A stretch of 64,000 bases of DNA from Prunus persica (Eukaryota > Streptophyta > Magnoliopsida > Rosales > Rosaceae). How positions within the stretch are numbered: position 1 is the stretch's first letter; every line of letters begins with the position of its first letter. The DNA lies in assembly GCF_000346465.2 (NCBI RefSeq), contig NC_034012.1:17493077-17557076 (forward strand), read 5' to 3'. Of the stretch, positions 25,040 to 37,350 are shown piece after piece. The position numbers and the translations under genes are program-made. A model generated the notes under the pieces. It did not search any database. It was not told the DNA's origin and saw only the letters and a list, made by a program, of their open reading frames with translations.

Positions 25040-27962
25040 CAAGTTAGTGCATATACGTCACCAATGCCCAACTTGGTAAGTGAGTTATGAAATACTCTTC
25101 CACAAACAACTTTGGTTAAGATATTTGCCAATTGATCTTCTGATCTTACAAATGGTAGGCGGATAATCTTCTTCTCAATTTTTTCTTTATAAAATGCCTA
25201 TCTACCTCAACATGTTTAATTCGATCATGTTGAACTGGATTATGGGCAATATTAATGGCTGACTTGTTATCACAATGTAACTCCATTGGCTTTTCTGGCT
25301 TGAAACCTAATTATGTTCATAGTCTTCTGATCCATAGTAATTCACAAACTCCGTGAGCCATTCCTTGATACTCTGCTTCAGCATTAGACTGAGATATCAC
25401 ATTTTGTTTCTTACTCCACCAAGTGACTAGGTTACTTCCCACAAAAGTGAAGTAACCTGAAGTAGAGCGTCTATCAGTAACCGAGCTAGCCCAATCAGCA
25501 TTTGTATATCCAACAACTTCGAGATCTCTATTTTTTGAGAACATTAATCCTTTTCCAGGTGCTGACTTTAAGTATCTTAATATCCGATCAACTACATTCC
25601 TATGGGACACACTGGGTAAATGCATAAGCTGACTAACCACACTCAAAGCATATGCAATATCTGGTCTTGTGTGAGCTAAATATATCAACCTTCCAACAAG
25701 GCGTTGGTATTGTTCCTTATTGGTTGGTTCTTGATCCATGTCTTCACATAACTTGTGATTCATCTTGGTGGGTGTATCAGCAGGTTTGCATCCAAGCATT
25801 CCTGTTTCAGTGAGCAGATCTAATACATACTTCCTTTGAGACAAAAATATACCAGTTATGGACCTGGCTACTTCAATTCCTAGAAAATACTTCAGATCAC
25901 CTAAATCCTTCTTCTCAAATTCCTTAGACAAATACTTCTGCAGTTTCAGTTGCTCTCCTGTGTCATTTCCAGTTACGACTATGTCATCCACATAAACAAT
26001 CAATACAATAAGTCTTCTTCCATCACGCTTCAAGAACAAAGTGTGATATGCGTTACTCTGTATATATAAAAAAAAATTCATGAATTTAGTGAATCTGCCA
26101 AACCATGCCCTGGGGGATTGCTTTAACCCATATAATGACTTTCTGAGCTTGCAAACTTGACTCCCCTTGTCATGAGCTAAGTTACATCCTCATGTAAGTC
26201 CATATATACTTCTTCTTCCAAGTGTCCATGTATGAATACATTTTTGACATCAAACTGATGTACTGGTTAATCGAGATTTGCTAATAGAGACAATAGGACT
26301 TTAATAGTGTTAATCTTGGCTACTGGGGCAAAAGTCTCCTCGTAGTCTATCCCATATCTCTGTGTGTACCCCTTCACCTCCAATCTAGCTTTATATCTTT
26401 CAACGAATCCATCTGCTTTGAGTTTCACAGTATACATCCACCTGCATCTTACCGTCTTCTTTTCATGAGGTAAGGGCACGAGTTCCCATGTGAAATTTTT
26501 TTTGGAGAGCTCGCATTTCTTCATTCATAGCTTTTTTCCATTTCGGGTCTTCTAATGCTTCAGTTACACTGTTGGGGACAGATATGTCAGCCAACTGCTT
26601 CTCATAGTGCACACATAACTCTGATAATCTGCTGAGAGATATATAATTATTGATGGGGTATTTCCCTTTAGCTTTAAGATTTGCTTCATATTGTACTAGA
26701 GGTTTGTCACGGTTCTTCCTATCTGGAAGCTGATATGTAGGCTCTATGCCTTCTGAAATCAAATCATCATGGGATATTTCATTAATGTTATCAGTTTCAG
26801 GACAAGATGTTACCTGAATGACATCCTCAGCAGGTGATTGGTGTGGTACTGGAGCTGAAGAAGTCTCCGGAGTGGGCAAAATCTCATCAGTTTCCTCCTC
26901 CTGAGTTGGACAACAAGGAGACGACAGATCAGGCTGAGGATGGTTTTCGGGGAGCTACCAGTCACTTCCAAGCTGCGACCTGTCGGTTTCTGGCAGAGTC
27001 ATAAGTGACCGATCGTTTTCAGGCAAGTCATTGGCGACCAGTCACTTTCAACATGCAACCGGTCGCTTTTAGGTTGGGATGATTCTGGAGGAAAAAAATC
27101 AAAAATTTGAGAAGTGTTGGTGTCGCAATACTCCTCCTGTGCAGTTGAAAAATTTATCGTTTTCCGGGAACACAACACACATAGAAGTATAGACTTTCTG
27201 ACTAGGAGGATGATAACACCGGTATCCTTTCTGATGAGGTGCATAGCCAATGAAAACACACTTTTCGACTCTGTGATCCAATTTGCTTCATTGGTGATCA
27301 TGTAAGTGGACAAATACAACAGAGCAGAAAATCCGGGGTTCTAGGTTTGGGGTGGGAGTTGTTTGGATATGGTGGTGAAGTGTTGGAAGTGGAGTTTGGA
27401 AATTTAGGATAATAGAGGGAATCCGATTGATAAGGTATGCTACAGAGACGACGGCTTTGCCCCAAAAAGATCGTGGCATATTGACACCAAAGAGAGAGGC
27501 ATGAACGACTTCCAATAAGTGTCTGTTGTTTCTTTCAGCCACCCCATTCTGTTGGGGAATGTAAGGGCATGAGCGTTGATGTATGATGCCATGATCTTGT
27601 AAAAACTAGTTAAGATCATGGTTGAGAAATTCTCCGCCATTGTCAAAAGGAAGAACCTGAATTCTGGCATGAAACTGAGTCTCCACCATTTGATAAAACT
27701 GTTGAAACCTGGAACTGACTTCCTCTTTAGTTTTGAGAAGGGAAACCCAAGTCATGCATGTGCAATCATCTAAAAATGTGACAAACCATCGCGCCCCTGC
27801 CAGAGTGGCAATTTTAGCAGGTCCCCAAACATCAGATTGAACAAGAGAAAAAGGAACCAAACTCTTATTTGAACTTAATGGGAATGGGACACGATGGCTC
27901 TTAGCCAATTTGCACATATCACACTGGAAGCTGGAAAGACTGGAAAATAATGATGGAAACAA
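25040..27962 (-). pseudogene. copia element 2 pol remnant
   Basis: Read on the - strand: a pre-integrase tail CDMCKLAKSHRVPF and an integrase core with FLDDCTCMTW and FDNGGEF (27606-27962; the usual RSDNGGEF has lost its RS); MAERNNRHLLE (27288-27542); a low-complexity linker around 26940-27075 with repeated CGACCGGTCGC-like units; reverse transcriptase start [24 protein letters not shown] (26267-26524, shown in part) and YVDDIVVTGND (25317-26081); RNase H with DWASS and SNAEAEYQG, then [11 protein letters not shown] in another frame (25040-25320). At least four stops or frameshifts break the frame. Confidence 0.92.
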
Positions 27963-28011
27963 CTTCTTAACAACTTCTTAAGTTTCAGGACAAGATGGTT
28001 TGAATGTATTA

Positions 28012-28211
28012 GGTTAATCTTATTCTTCTCCATAAGGAGGTATATATAAGAGTTTATATGGTACTTAACAAGGAATTAGATACAATAAAGAATTAGGAAA
28101 GTATCTCCTAATTATACAATGATTTATCAACTATATAAAAATAGGAAAATAAATCCCTTAATTAATCAAGAAAATAAATCTCTTTAATTAATTAGGAGAC
28201 TCACGTCGACA
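28012..28211 (-). repeat. Upstream (5') LTR of copia element 2
   Basis: Partner of 24832-25031. On the - strand it begins TGTCGACGTG. It lacks an adjacent primer-binding site. Confidence 0.88.
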
Positions 28212-31140
28212 TCCAACAATCTTGCGTGCCCTAATGCAAACATATCTTCTATGGATGGTAGTTGGAGTTTCTTAGTTGCAGATATATCAGCAAATCCCTT
28301 TGAAATGGTAAACATAATCACTCCAAATATGATGATCCTCCCAAGAATCTTTTCTGACCCACTGAAATTGATACCATGCACTTCATTCTCTGTTGCTGTC
28401 AAACTAAAAATTAAAGAAAAACTTACCTGACTTTTCATTCTCTGTTTAGACTTTGGCCGATTGATGTACGTATGAGGTGAAGCTTCATTTTCCTTTCTAA
28501 TTTGAGTAAATAACCCTTAGTTTAAGTCGATGATGAAAACTGATGGGTGTAAAATATGTGGCTTTCTGTTTATACAGCACAGGTTGTGTGACTTTATTTT
28601 TTTGTTTTTCTATTTCTTTTCTTTTTGAACCTTTAGAAACTCAATAGTGATTAGGTAGTCACGTGCTCTCTGCAAATTACCTCTGTCATGTTCATATTCC
28701 TACGGATGGACAGACTCAATACTATTTTTACGTCGTTATCTGTCAGTTATTTTTTTGTTTTTAGTCTGAATAAATAACGCACTTGCTGAAACCCAATGGT
28801 AGGTAGCAATTCAAATGCTAAACCCGAAGAAATGCACCAGTCTCTAGGCTTGGTTTTTACCAAAAAGTTGAAGACACAAGTCAATTGGCTATCACTTTTT
28901 CAATCCTGCTCTGTTGGTAAGATTTGGAAAAAGATTCTGTAATGTTCCAAGCACGAGAAAGTTTCTTGATATCATGTTAAAGGGTACAAACTTCCAGTTC
29001 ATTTCAATCCTAATTTTTTTTTTTTAAAAACTTGTATGTCCCGAGAATAGTACTTTTTTGTTATCACAAATTAATCATGTTTTGCCACATATAAGAATTC
29101 TACTATACATTGGGGAACATGATTGAATAAAAGTAACAAAATAGTATTATCTCCGTCATATACAACTTCTTCTTTAATTTCTTAGGCTTCTTAATTTTAG
29201 CATGATAACCCACAACTACAAGACAAAATAATTGTACGCATAAAAAAATAGGCTTATTTATTGAAATACCCTTTGTGGTTTCCAAATTCTCTCGGTTTGT
29301 CCCTGAGTTTTTAAATGACTCAATCTCCCCTCTGAACTTCCATTCTTTAATCAAGGTTGCCCCATTAAGTTAGTTTTCAAATAAAAATTATTAATTCCCC
29401 TGACGTGGCATGATAGTTTTAAAATAAATATTTTTCCTTGGAGAAATTATTTTAAATGTTTAAAAATAAACTAATTTAAAATATAAAAAAACTTAAAAAC
29501 CCAGCAGTCCCTCGAGACCCCAAGCAACCACCTTCCCCCTCCCCATTCCATTGCTCCAATATCCTACCCATTTGCCCACTCATCTTAATGGCAAACAACT
29601 CTTAGAACACTTGATTATCAGAATCTATTCTAAAAACGAAGTTGTTCACCCGTTTTTTATCTGATCCTGTGAAGGTAGAGTGAAGTTTCCTATTGACTTG
29701 AAAACCATTGATTGGTCAACAAGTCAACTCTTTTTTGTGTATGAGCGTGCCACTGTTAGCAATAAAAACCTTAGCAGACTTCTTAAAAATAGATAACTTG
29801 CGCCCCAAGTCACTGATTCTGAACAAACGACTGTGAATTTGGGTAAGGAATATCTCCCAAGTAAGTTCTTTTCCTGCCTCAGACTGGTGAGGACTTTCAC
29901 AATTTTTCATAGTACAAAACTAGTAGTTTTGGCCATAATAAACGAAAAGAAAGTAAATTGTTTTAGGCAGAACTACCGATTACAAAGCTTAGAAAGAGAA
30001 AAAGCCAACTCCAGAAAAGACAACAGGACGTCGAACTTCAATTTCTGCCTAGGTAGCTGCTTCTGATTCGGACTGGACTGGGTGTGTTTGTGCTGGATTG
30101 AATCATCAACACCTTCAACTGACAAGTTTCAGCTGTAAATCGATACCAACGTTTGAGTTTGGCAGAGCTTTAATCTATTTTAAGTCCTGGAAGGCTTTTT
30201 GAATAGGCAGAATTGAAGCCTCTTCAATCTGAAAGGGCAGACGTGGTTGGATTCAACGATCATTGAGCTGGGGCTGCACTATAGTACCTGTTCTGCTTGA
30301 TCGAGGTTTTCCATAAATTTGTTAAGGTTTTTATGTTGTGAGAACCCAGACTCTACTTGACTTGGCTTGTACTGAACCAAATTTATAACGAAAGAAATCT
30401 CGCTTTGTAAAACTGTTTCTCTGAACTGAACTGAAATCAGAGTTTCGAATTCTAGCTGACTTGTTTCTTGTGGCTCAAGAAGCTTTGGCTGCTCTAGTTT
30501 TTGAAGGCTTTTGAGATTAATTGATCATTTTGAGTTTGTCAGTTATGACTTTGAGAGTTTTTGTCTTGATTGATTTTTTTGTTGTTGTCCTTTATCTATT
30601 CACCCTCTCTCTTATTTTATAGGAAATGCTGGAGTGGGGTTTTTAATCTTTGAATAATGGGCGGCAAATCTTTTCAAAAAGATCTTTCTTTTTAAATGCC
30701 ACAAAAAAGGGGAAGTTATCTATTCTGGCAGAGAAAAGCCATCAACAGTCAGCTCCTATGGTGGTCTTTTCCTTGCTTTTCCTGAAAGAAAAACTAATCC
30801 CTTCTTACTCTCTAACTGCCCTTTGTAAGAATGCAATCTGCCATGATGGTCAGTTTGGTTTTCCTTATGAACAACTCCATTGCTCCCTACTTATCTCTAA
30901 AAAATGTAGTCTGCTTATCCCGTGGGCAGGAATAAGTGTTGGGTTAAGACATCTAGAGATCAGAATTAGAATGGCGGAGATTGGGTTTGTGTGGGAAGAT
31001 CAGTTTGGTGGTTGTGGGTGGCTGCTGATATGGTTGGAGTATATAGTGGGGTGCTAGTGCACTGGAGTCGAAGAAGATGATGCAAAACTTTGGGTATGTA
31101 TTAATTATTTTTTTTATTTTTTAGGGATTTTAGGGGCGGC

Positions 31141-31144
<4 letters not shown>
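28212..31144. other. Intergenic, no gene recognised
   Basis: An 84-codon frame on - (28184-28438) ends at the copia LTR and has a hydrophobic stretch, but no family is recognised. A 135-codon frame on + (30650-31057) also lacks any recognisable domain. A block near 29260-29420 (TTGTCCCTGAGTTTT, GACGTGGCATGA) looks like a dispersed repeat. Confidence 0.45.

Positions 31145-31172
<28 letters not shown>
31145..31172. repeat. (GA)n microsatellite
   Basis: Uninterrupted GA run. Confidence 0.93.
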
Positions 31173-31175
<3 letters not shown>

Positions 31176-31826
31176 GTAGGAATTTTAGAACTAGGTTTAG
31201 GATTACCTTGTGATTAAAAGCCTGATTATTTACTTTCACAAGTGGATAAAAGAGGAGTTGAAAAATTAACTCCCTTTAATAGGGTTTTGTACATAAGGCT
31301 CCAAATTTGGGGTTCAAATTTTGTATATGATGTTTTGGTTATGGCTTTAGAGGCGTGGGTTCAGACCTCACAAAAGAGCGATTCCCTCTTCTTTTTTCTT
31401 TTTTTTAAAACTTAAAAAAAAAAAAAAAAAAACAGAACTACCCGAACAAAAAGTAAAGAAAGAGTAAAAAAGCGGTTCTCTCTGGCCAACGCATCACGCA
31501 TGCACTGTGCAAACAGACAACCAACTTGCTTTATTAATACTCAATTTTTTAATGTACACAACCACTGCAAACACGAATCAGAGAACACCACATGTAAGTA
31601 AAATATAATAAACATTATTTAATATAGATGGTCCGGTAAAAACCGGAATTGGAACCTGTATAAAGTGGTCCAGTTCAATTTTTTTTAACAGTTGTTTGAT
31701 ATTTTGGCAAACTCCTTTTTTTCCCGATTCGGCAGTTCCATATGCCCACCCATGGTTTTCCCGCAAGATTGCTCTGTGTAGGGCCGCAAAATGAGTTGGT
31801 TCTTGAGAGAGAGGAAATTATTTGTA

Positions 31827-32063
31827 GAGTATATTAGTGATTTACCTCTAAATTTGTACTTAATTTTCGATTTGCTCTCTATTCTTTCTTTTTAAAAAAA
31901 TTAAGGATATGAACTTCTTCTTTTTTTGCCAATTTTCCCCTACCGTTTAAATTCGCAACATTTCATCCAATTTGCCGTTAAATATGACGGTAAAGTGGTC
32001 ATTTTGTAAGTTAAAAATAAATAAAAAATGAAAAATAAAATAAAAAACTGAAAACTGAAAAAA

Positions 32064-32100
<37 letters not shown>

Positions 32101-32745
32101 GATGGGTTCTATGGGTGGGGGGTGGGAGGATTGATTTGAGAGTGGAGGGTTATGGTCACATGGGGAATGGGTGGAAAAGAAAACCCAAGGGGTGAGGGGG
32201 TGGTGACCTATGCTCGGGGGTAAAAAATAGAAGGGAGGAGGTGAGCGTAGGGGCCTGTGGGGTGGGGGATTGGTTTGGGAGTGAAGGGTGGTGGTCATGG
32301 AGGAATGGGAGGAGAAGAAAAACCCTGAGGAGAGAGGGGGTGGGCTGGGTTCGAGGGATGAAAATACAGAATGGGGAGGTGGGGGGAAGGGTATATGGGG
32401 GTAGGGGATTGGTCTGGGAGTAAAGAATGGTGGTCATGGGGGAATGGGAGGAGGAAAGGAGGAGATGGAAGGGGTTGGCATTAGGTTTACTCTTTTTCTT
32501 CAATTTTTTCCTAAAATACAGAAAGGGGAGGTAAAGGGGAAAGGCCTGTGGGGGTGGAGGATGGTACTTTTTTTCTTCAATTTTTTTAAATGATTTAACT
32601 GAAAATTGGATGAAATGTTGAGGATTTAGATCGTAGGGGGGAAATTGGAGGAAAAAAAAAGTTCATCCTTAATTTTCTAAAAAAAAAGGATATGGGGCAA
32701 ATCGAAAGTTAAATACTAGTTCAGGGGGTAAATCACCAGTATACC
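31827..32745. mobile_element. Mutator-like MITE with 10-bp target duplication
   Basis: Inverted termini of about 150-165 bp: GTATATTAGTGATTTACC at the left mirrors the right end, which reads GGTATACTGGTGATTTACC in reverse complement. Further paired blocks are TTTCGATTTGC and AACATTTCATCCAATTT. The decamer ATTATTTGTA flanks both sides (31817-31826 and 32746-32755). Long inverted ends and a 9-10 bp duplication fit the Mutator superfamily. The interior is a G-rich strand with no transposase, including a (GT)n run at 32068-32099. Confidence 0.9.
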
Positions 32746-32877
32746 ATTATTTGTAACATGGAATGAATATCATATCGCAAATACTCTAGAATGATAATGA
32801 TATGGAAATACATAATTGGATTTTAGTATGAATAAGTTCGTAAAATTTATACAATTCTCAGCAATTGATGTGTGTTC

Positions 32878-34204
32878 ACTATTACAAAAATTGAAATAGA
32901 CGACGGGAATCCACCGTCGTCTAGAAGGTTTTCAAACCGTCGTGAAATCGTCTACCATCTTTTGATATATAAAACAACGACAGCAAATAACTGACATCTT
33001 TCAGACATTCAACGTCATACAAAAATAAAAAACGACGTCTAAGTACTATATGTATAGCATAAAATGAAAACTTTGACAACATTAGACAACGGTTTTAGTA
33101 AAACAGAGACGTTTAAAGAATGTTACATGTCAAGATCAAAATAAGCACTGACATAAAGATTTTTATCCACGTCTCTAATTGAAGGAATATCATCTTGTAT
33201 AACCTAGAAACCGTCTTGGTTAACATATACTACGTTCACTAAATAAAAAAACTGACGTCTAAAACACATAAAGACGACGCTTAGAGAAAAGAACAGACGT
33301 GTAAAATATATTACATGTCAATAATCATACCGTAATAGATGTAAAATATATTAACCATGACACGCGTTTGGAATAACAGTCGTTGATAACATTTTCCACG
33401 TCGCTATGTAGGAAAACACCTCCTTGTTAAACATATTCCACGTATGTTACTTGTGAGAATCAACATTTAAATGATACAAAAAAGCCCATTGGAGAAAGTT
33501 AGACGACTCTTTTTAAAAAAAAAACTGATGTCTGAACTTTTTAACATGGCACAATATCACTGAAAACCGACGTAACAATAACTACCCACGACTCCTATGG
33601 TTACCTGCAGACGTAAAAAATTATTTTGACGGCGTGAACAGGAAAAGAAAAGACGTGGATTAGAGCTTGAACGGCGGTTGTTGTAAAATAACGGACATGG
33701 TTAAGTCCTTTACTACGTCCCAAGGATCCAATTGTTTGACGTTGTAATTCACTTACCACGTCGATTTTTGTATAGACCTTGACGTGGTTGGCCTTTTAAA
33801 AGTCGCTTTTATAACCCTCTTTGACGTGTTATTCTCTGAGACATCAATTGTTTTAGACTAACCGACGTGTAGAAGAGCTATCACGACAGTTAATGGAACT
33901 GAGTTGCCTTTATTTCCCTCTTTAGACGATGGTAGTTATTAATCGTGGAAGTAGTGTTTTCCAAATTCGTCGTTAGGAGAATTGTACCGTTGTGCATTAT
34001 TTTCATAACTGTCGTTGTTGTTAATATCTATTAGCTGCTTATAATTTAATTTTAATTAACTGACGTGTTTTCTTTTTCAAATGGTGGTTTTTATTTCTTT
34101 ATGGTCTTTTGCATTTTCTTTCCACGTCGTTTATAAAAATACAATGTTGGTTATATTTTTGACATCTGTTTTTGCGATTTTTTTATCTGGACCATCGTAT
34201 TTTA
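32878..34204. repeat. Left terminal region of CACTA element 1 with ACGACGG-type repeats
   Basis: 1.3 kb without coding capacity. GACGTG, ACGACG and CCGTCGT-type motifs occur every 20-40 bp in both directions, many with a changed CpG. In En/Spm elements subterminal repeats of this kind bind the TNPA protein; that role here is inferred. Confidence 0.8.
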
Positions 34205-37200
34205 CACTCAATTCTAATATCACCTAGCACATCATCACCAATAACATCATTATATTCTCTATTAGGCATTGACAACACTACCGACCAACCACGATGCATT
34301 GGGTCGTCAACAAAAAATACTTGTTTCACTTGAGAAGCCATAACAAATTGGTCATTCCTATGTCCAATTTTACTTAGATCTACAAGGGTAAATCCAAGTT
34401 CGTCGACTATAAGGCCCTAACTGTTATCTATCTAATCACACCTCAAGACTAGGATTCTAAACTTTTGGTAGTCAAGGTCCCAAATTTCTTGAATGACACC
34501 ATAAAAACCCATATTGGAGACAATTGGGTTTTTATCCTTGGCACTAGCAACTTGCATAGTATGTGCAAGTAAATAAACTCCACTATTTTGGACAGTTCGC
34601 ACATCATCTTGTGCCTTGGTGTTAAATTTAACACCGTTAATAAGATAGCTCATATATGATGGCACTGCCCTGCTTGGACCAGCTACTAGCCACCTCAAAT
34701 TTTCTGATATGCCATTATTCTCTTCCCCAAGTTCACTTTGAACCTACAAATTAATCATATATCTTAATTCAATCTAATATAGAAAGAAGAAAATTAAAAG
34801 TTCAATATATGTTATTCAATAACATATACCTTAAAGTGTAGCCATTGAATAAAAGTGCTATTGTGTTTATCTTGCAGCCTCTTTGTTCTCTTTCTAAATT
34901 TTGGATAAGTGGTCTCGATAAACATCATATTTTCCCTACATTGACACGAAAAAATCAAGCATTACGGTCCCTTGTATATAAGATGGACATAAGGAATAAT
35001 ATTTAAAGAATAAAACTTACTCGATATAAGGTAGGACTTCCTTCGTATTCTCCAAGACATATAAATGTGCTTGGATCAACAGGTCCCGATCAACTGAGCT
35101 CACTGTGCAACCCGATCATGGCTTTGAAACTCTCGTCTTCTGGCTTGATGGCACTCCAACTGTACGAACATCAGATAAATGCTCAGTGCAAAACTCTACA
35201 GCTTCTTCAGCTATATACCACTCAGCAATGCAATCTTCGGGACGAGTACGATTCTGAACATACCCCTTTAGCACTTTCATATATCTTTCAAACGGATACA
35301 TCCATCTAAAATAAACTGGCCCACATAGACAAACTTCTCTGACAAGATGTACTACTAGATGAACTATGATATCAAAGAATGAAGGGGGACAGAATTTCTT
35401 AAGCAAACACAAAGAAACTACTAAATCTTCTTCCAACTTATCTAGCTTGGAAACATCTACCGTTTTTACACATATAGCATTGAAGAAGAAGTACAATCGA
35501 GTTATTGCATACCTTGTAGGCTTCTCCAAAATAGAACGAATTGCCACAGGGAGCAATTGTTACATCAATGTATGATAATCATGAGATTTAAGGCAAAGAA
35601 GTCTTAAATCTTTTAAAGATATAATATTTTTTATATTTGAACAATAACCTTCAAGGACCTTCATACTATATAAAGAATTGCAAACCACTCTCTTCTCTGC
35701 TCTTGACAAATTCCAAGGCCCTAGAGGCAAGTGAGTACGTCTTTCTCCATACTCAGGTTGTAAATCAGTTTTGACCCCCATGTTCAATAAATCTAATCGA
35801 GCAACAATCCCATCTTTATTTTTTCCAGAGATCTTCAGCAATATACCAATGATACTATAGCAAACATTCTTCTCAATGTGCATAACATATAGAACATACC
35901 TCACATGAAGGTATTTCCAATACTCGAGATCAAAGAATTTTGATTTCTTCTTCCAATAAACTTTGTCACCATCATTCTCACCAACACTTTCCCCATTTTT
36001 CGAGCCCCATTTGTAATTAATACCTTCAACCATCTGCAGCACTTCTTCTCTGGTTAATGGCTCGATAGGCGTGCCATATTCAAGTTTCCCATTAAAAGCT
36101 GCACGCTGCCTCCGATATGGATGATTGATTGGTAACCATTTTCTTTGCCTTATGTAACAAATTTTGTGGTCATTTTTCAACCTGTGACTAGGTGTTTCAT
36201 CGACGCATATTGGACAAGCTTGATATCCTTTAACAACACAAATAGATAAGTTCTCATACGCAGGAAAATAATTAATTGTCCATAGTGTATTGAGTGTAAA
36301 GTATTCTCCCATGTATGCATCATACACTCCTCTAATCCCATCCCACAGAGATTTTAAATCATCAATCAAAGGCTTTAAGTAGACGTCTATATTATTTTCG
36401 GGTTGTTTAGGACCGGAAATCAATAAAGTCAACATCATGAACTTCCGTTTCATGCATAGCCATGGTGGGAGATTATATGTAACTAAGATAACTGGCCAAC
36501 AATTGTATCTGTTACTTAAAGAACTATGAGGATTGAATTCTTCAGATGAGAGAGCCAATTTCTCTGCTCTTTACCAAACTTGGGTTATTTATCATCAACA
36601 AGTTTCCAAGACGGGGAATCCGGTTGATGAGACATATGACCATCAACTGATTTTCTATCAGCATGCCAAGTCAAACTCTTAGCTACCTTACGTCATTGAA
36701 ACATCCTTTTAAACCTCGGAATTGGCCGAAATACCACACCACCTTCGCTGGCACGCCCTCTTTCAAGATTGAATCTTTGCCTTCCTTCCACCTTGAGATA
36801 CCACAAGTAGGACAAATAGTTGAATCTTCGTAATCCTTCCTATACAAGATGCAGTCATTGGGGCATGCATGGATTTTCTCATAACTCATCCCCAAAGCAA
36901 ATCTCCTTGAAGTATCAATAATTCTGTAAAACAAACATCACTCATCTCATGTTTTGCTTTCAAATTATATAACTTCACCAAAGCCGACAACTTCATGTAG
37001 TTACTGCAACCAGGGTACAAGGGTTGTTCTCCATCCCTAATCACATTGGCAAACTCATAAGGATCAGATCCAATATCGCCATAATCATTATCATCCATCC
37101 CTAATTCTTCAGAAACAAAACTGAACATACTTTGCTCATCTTCTTCCACATTTTTACTAGCATTAGTACTCCATTCCCAAGGTTCTCCGTGCCATGTCCA

Positions 37201-37350
37201 AATCTTATAGCTTTGGTCAATTCCATTAAAGTATAAGTGGTCCCTTATAATTCCAACCCCAAACAATCGAATATTCCCACATTTAACACATGGACAATGA
37301 ATATGATCCTCATGCATCCATGACTTATCCGTCTCACACACAATAAAATC
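34205..37350 (-). pseudogene. TNP2-like CACTA transposase, element 1
   Basis: In order on the - strand: a Transpos_assoc domain (DKSWMHEDHIHCPCVKCG, 36886-37350); the start of Transposase_21 (CILYRKDYEDSTICPTCG zinc-like block, 36683-36934); the Transposase_21 core with NNIDVYLKPLIDDLKSLW, then the DUF4218-type region LNMGVKTDLQPEYG (35560-36558); HLVREVCLCGPVYFRWMYPFERYM (35116-35556); and the DUF4216 region VRTVQNSGVYLLAHT (34205-34740). Exon joins are suggested at about 34740-34840 and 34930-35020. Defects: a nonsense TAA at 35560-35562 between DYHTLM and QLLPVAIR; loss of about 25 residues near the N terminus and about 20 residues around 36900 compared with element 2; further stops; and a truncated C terminus that runs into the motif repeats at 34205. 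The enzyme cannot be made in one piece. Confidence 0.9.

Larger units (their letters stand above)
24832..28211 (-). mobile_element. Ty1/copia element 2, internally deleted
   Basis: Two 200-bp LTRs (24832-25031 and 28012-28211) flank 2.98 kb of pol in copia order on the - strand. A purine tract TTGAGGAGGAG precedes the downstream LTR. The upstream LTR is joined almost directly to the GAG-pre-integrase region: no primer-binding site, gag or protease remains. The outer dinucleotide of the upstream LTR is changed (GG for TG on +). Flanking 5-mers (ACCTA and TCCAA) do not match, which suggests a rearranged copy. Confidence 0.9.

Noticed and set aside
30650..31057. 135-codon + frame
   Set aside because: No motif or family recognised; neighbouring sequence has no gene structure.
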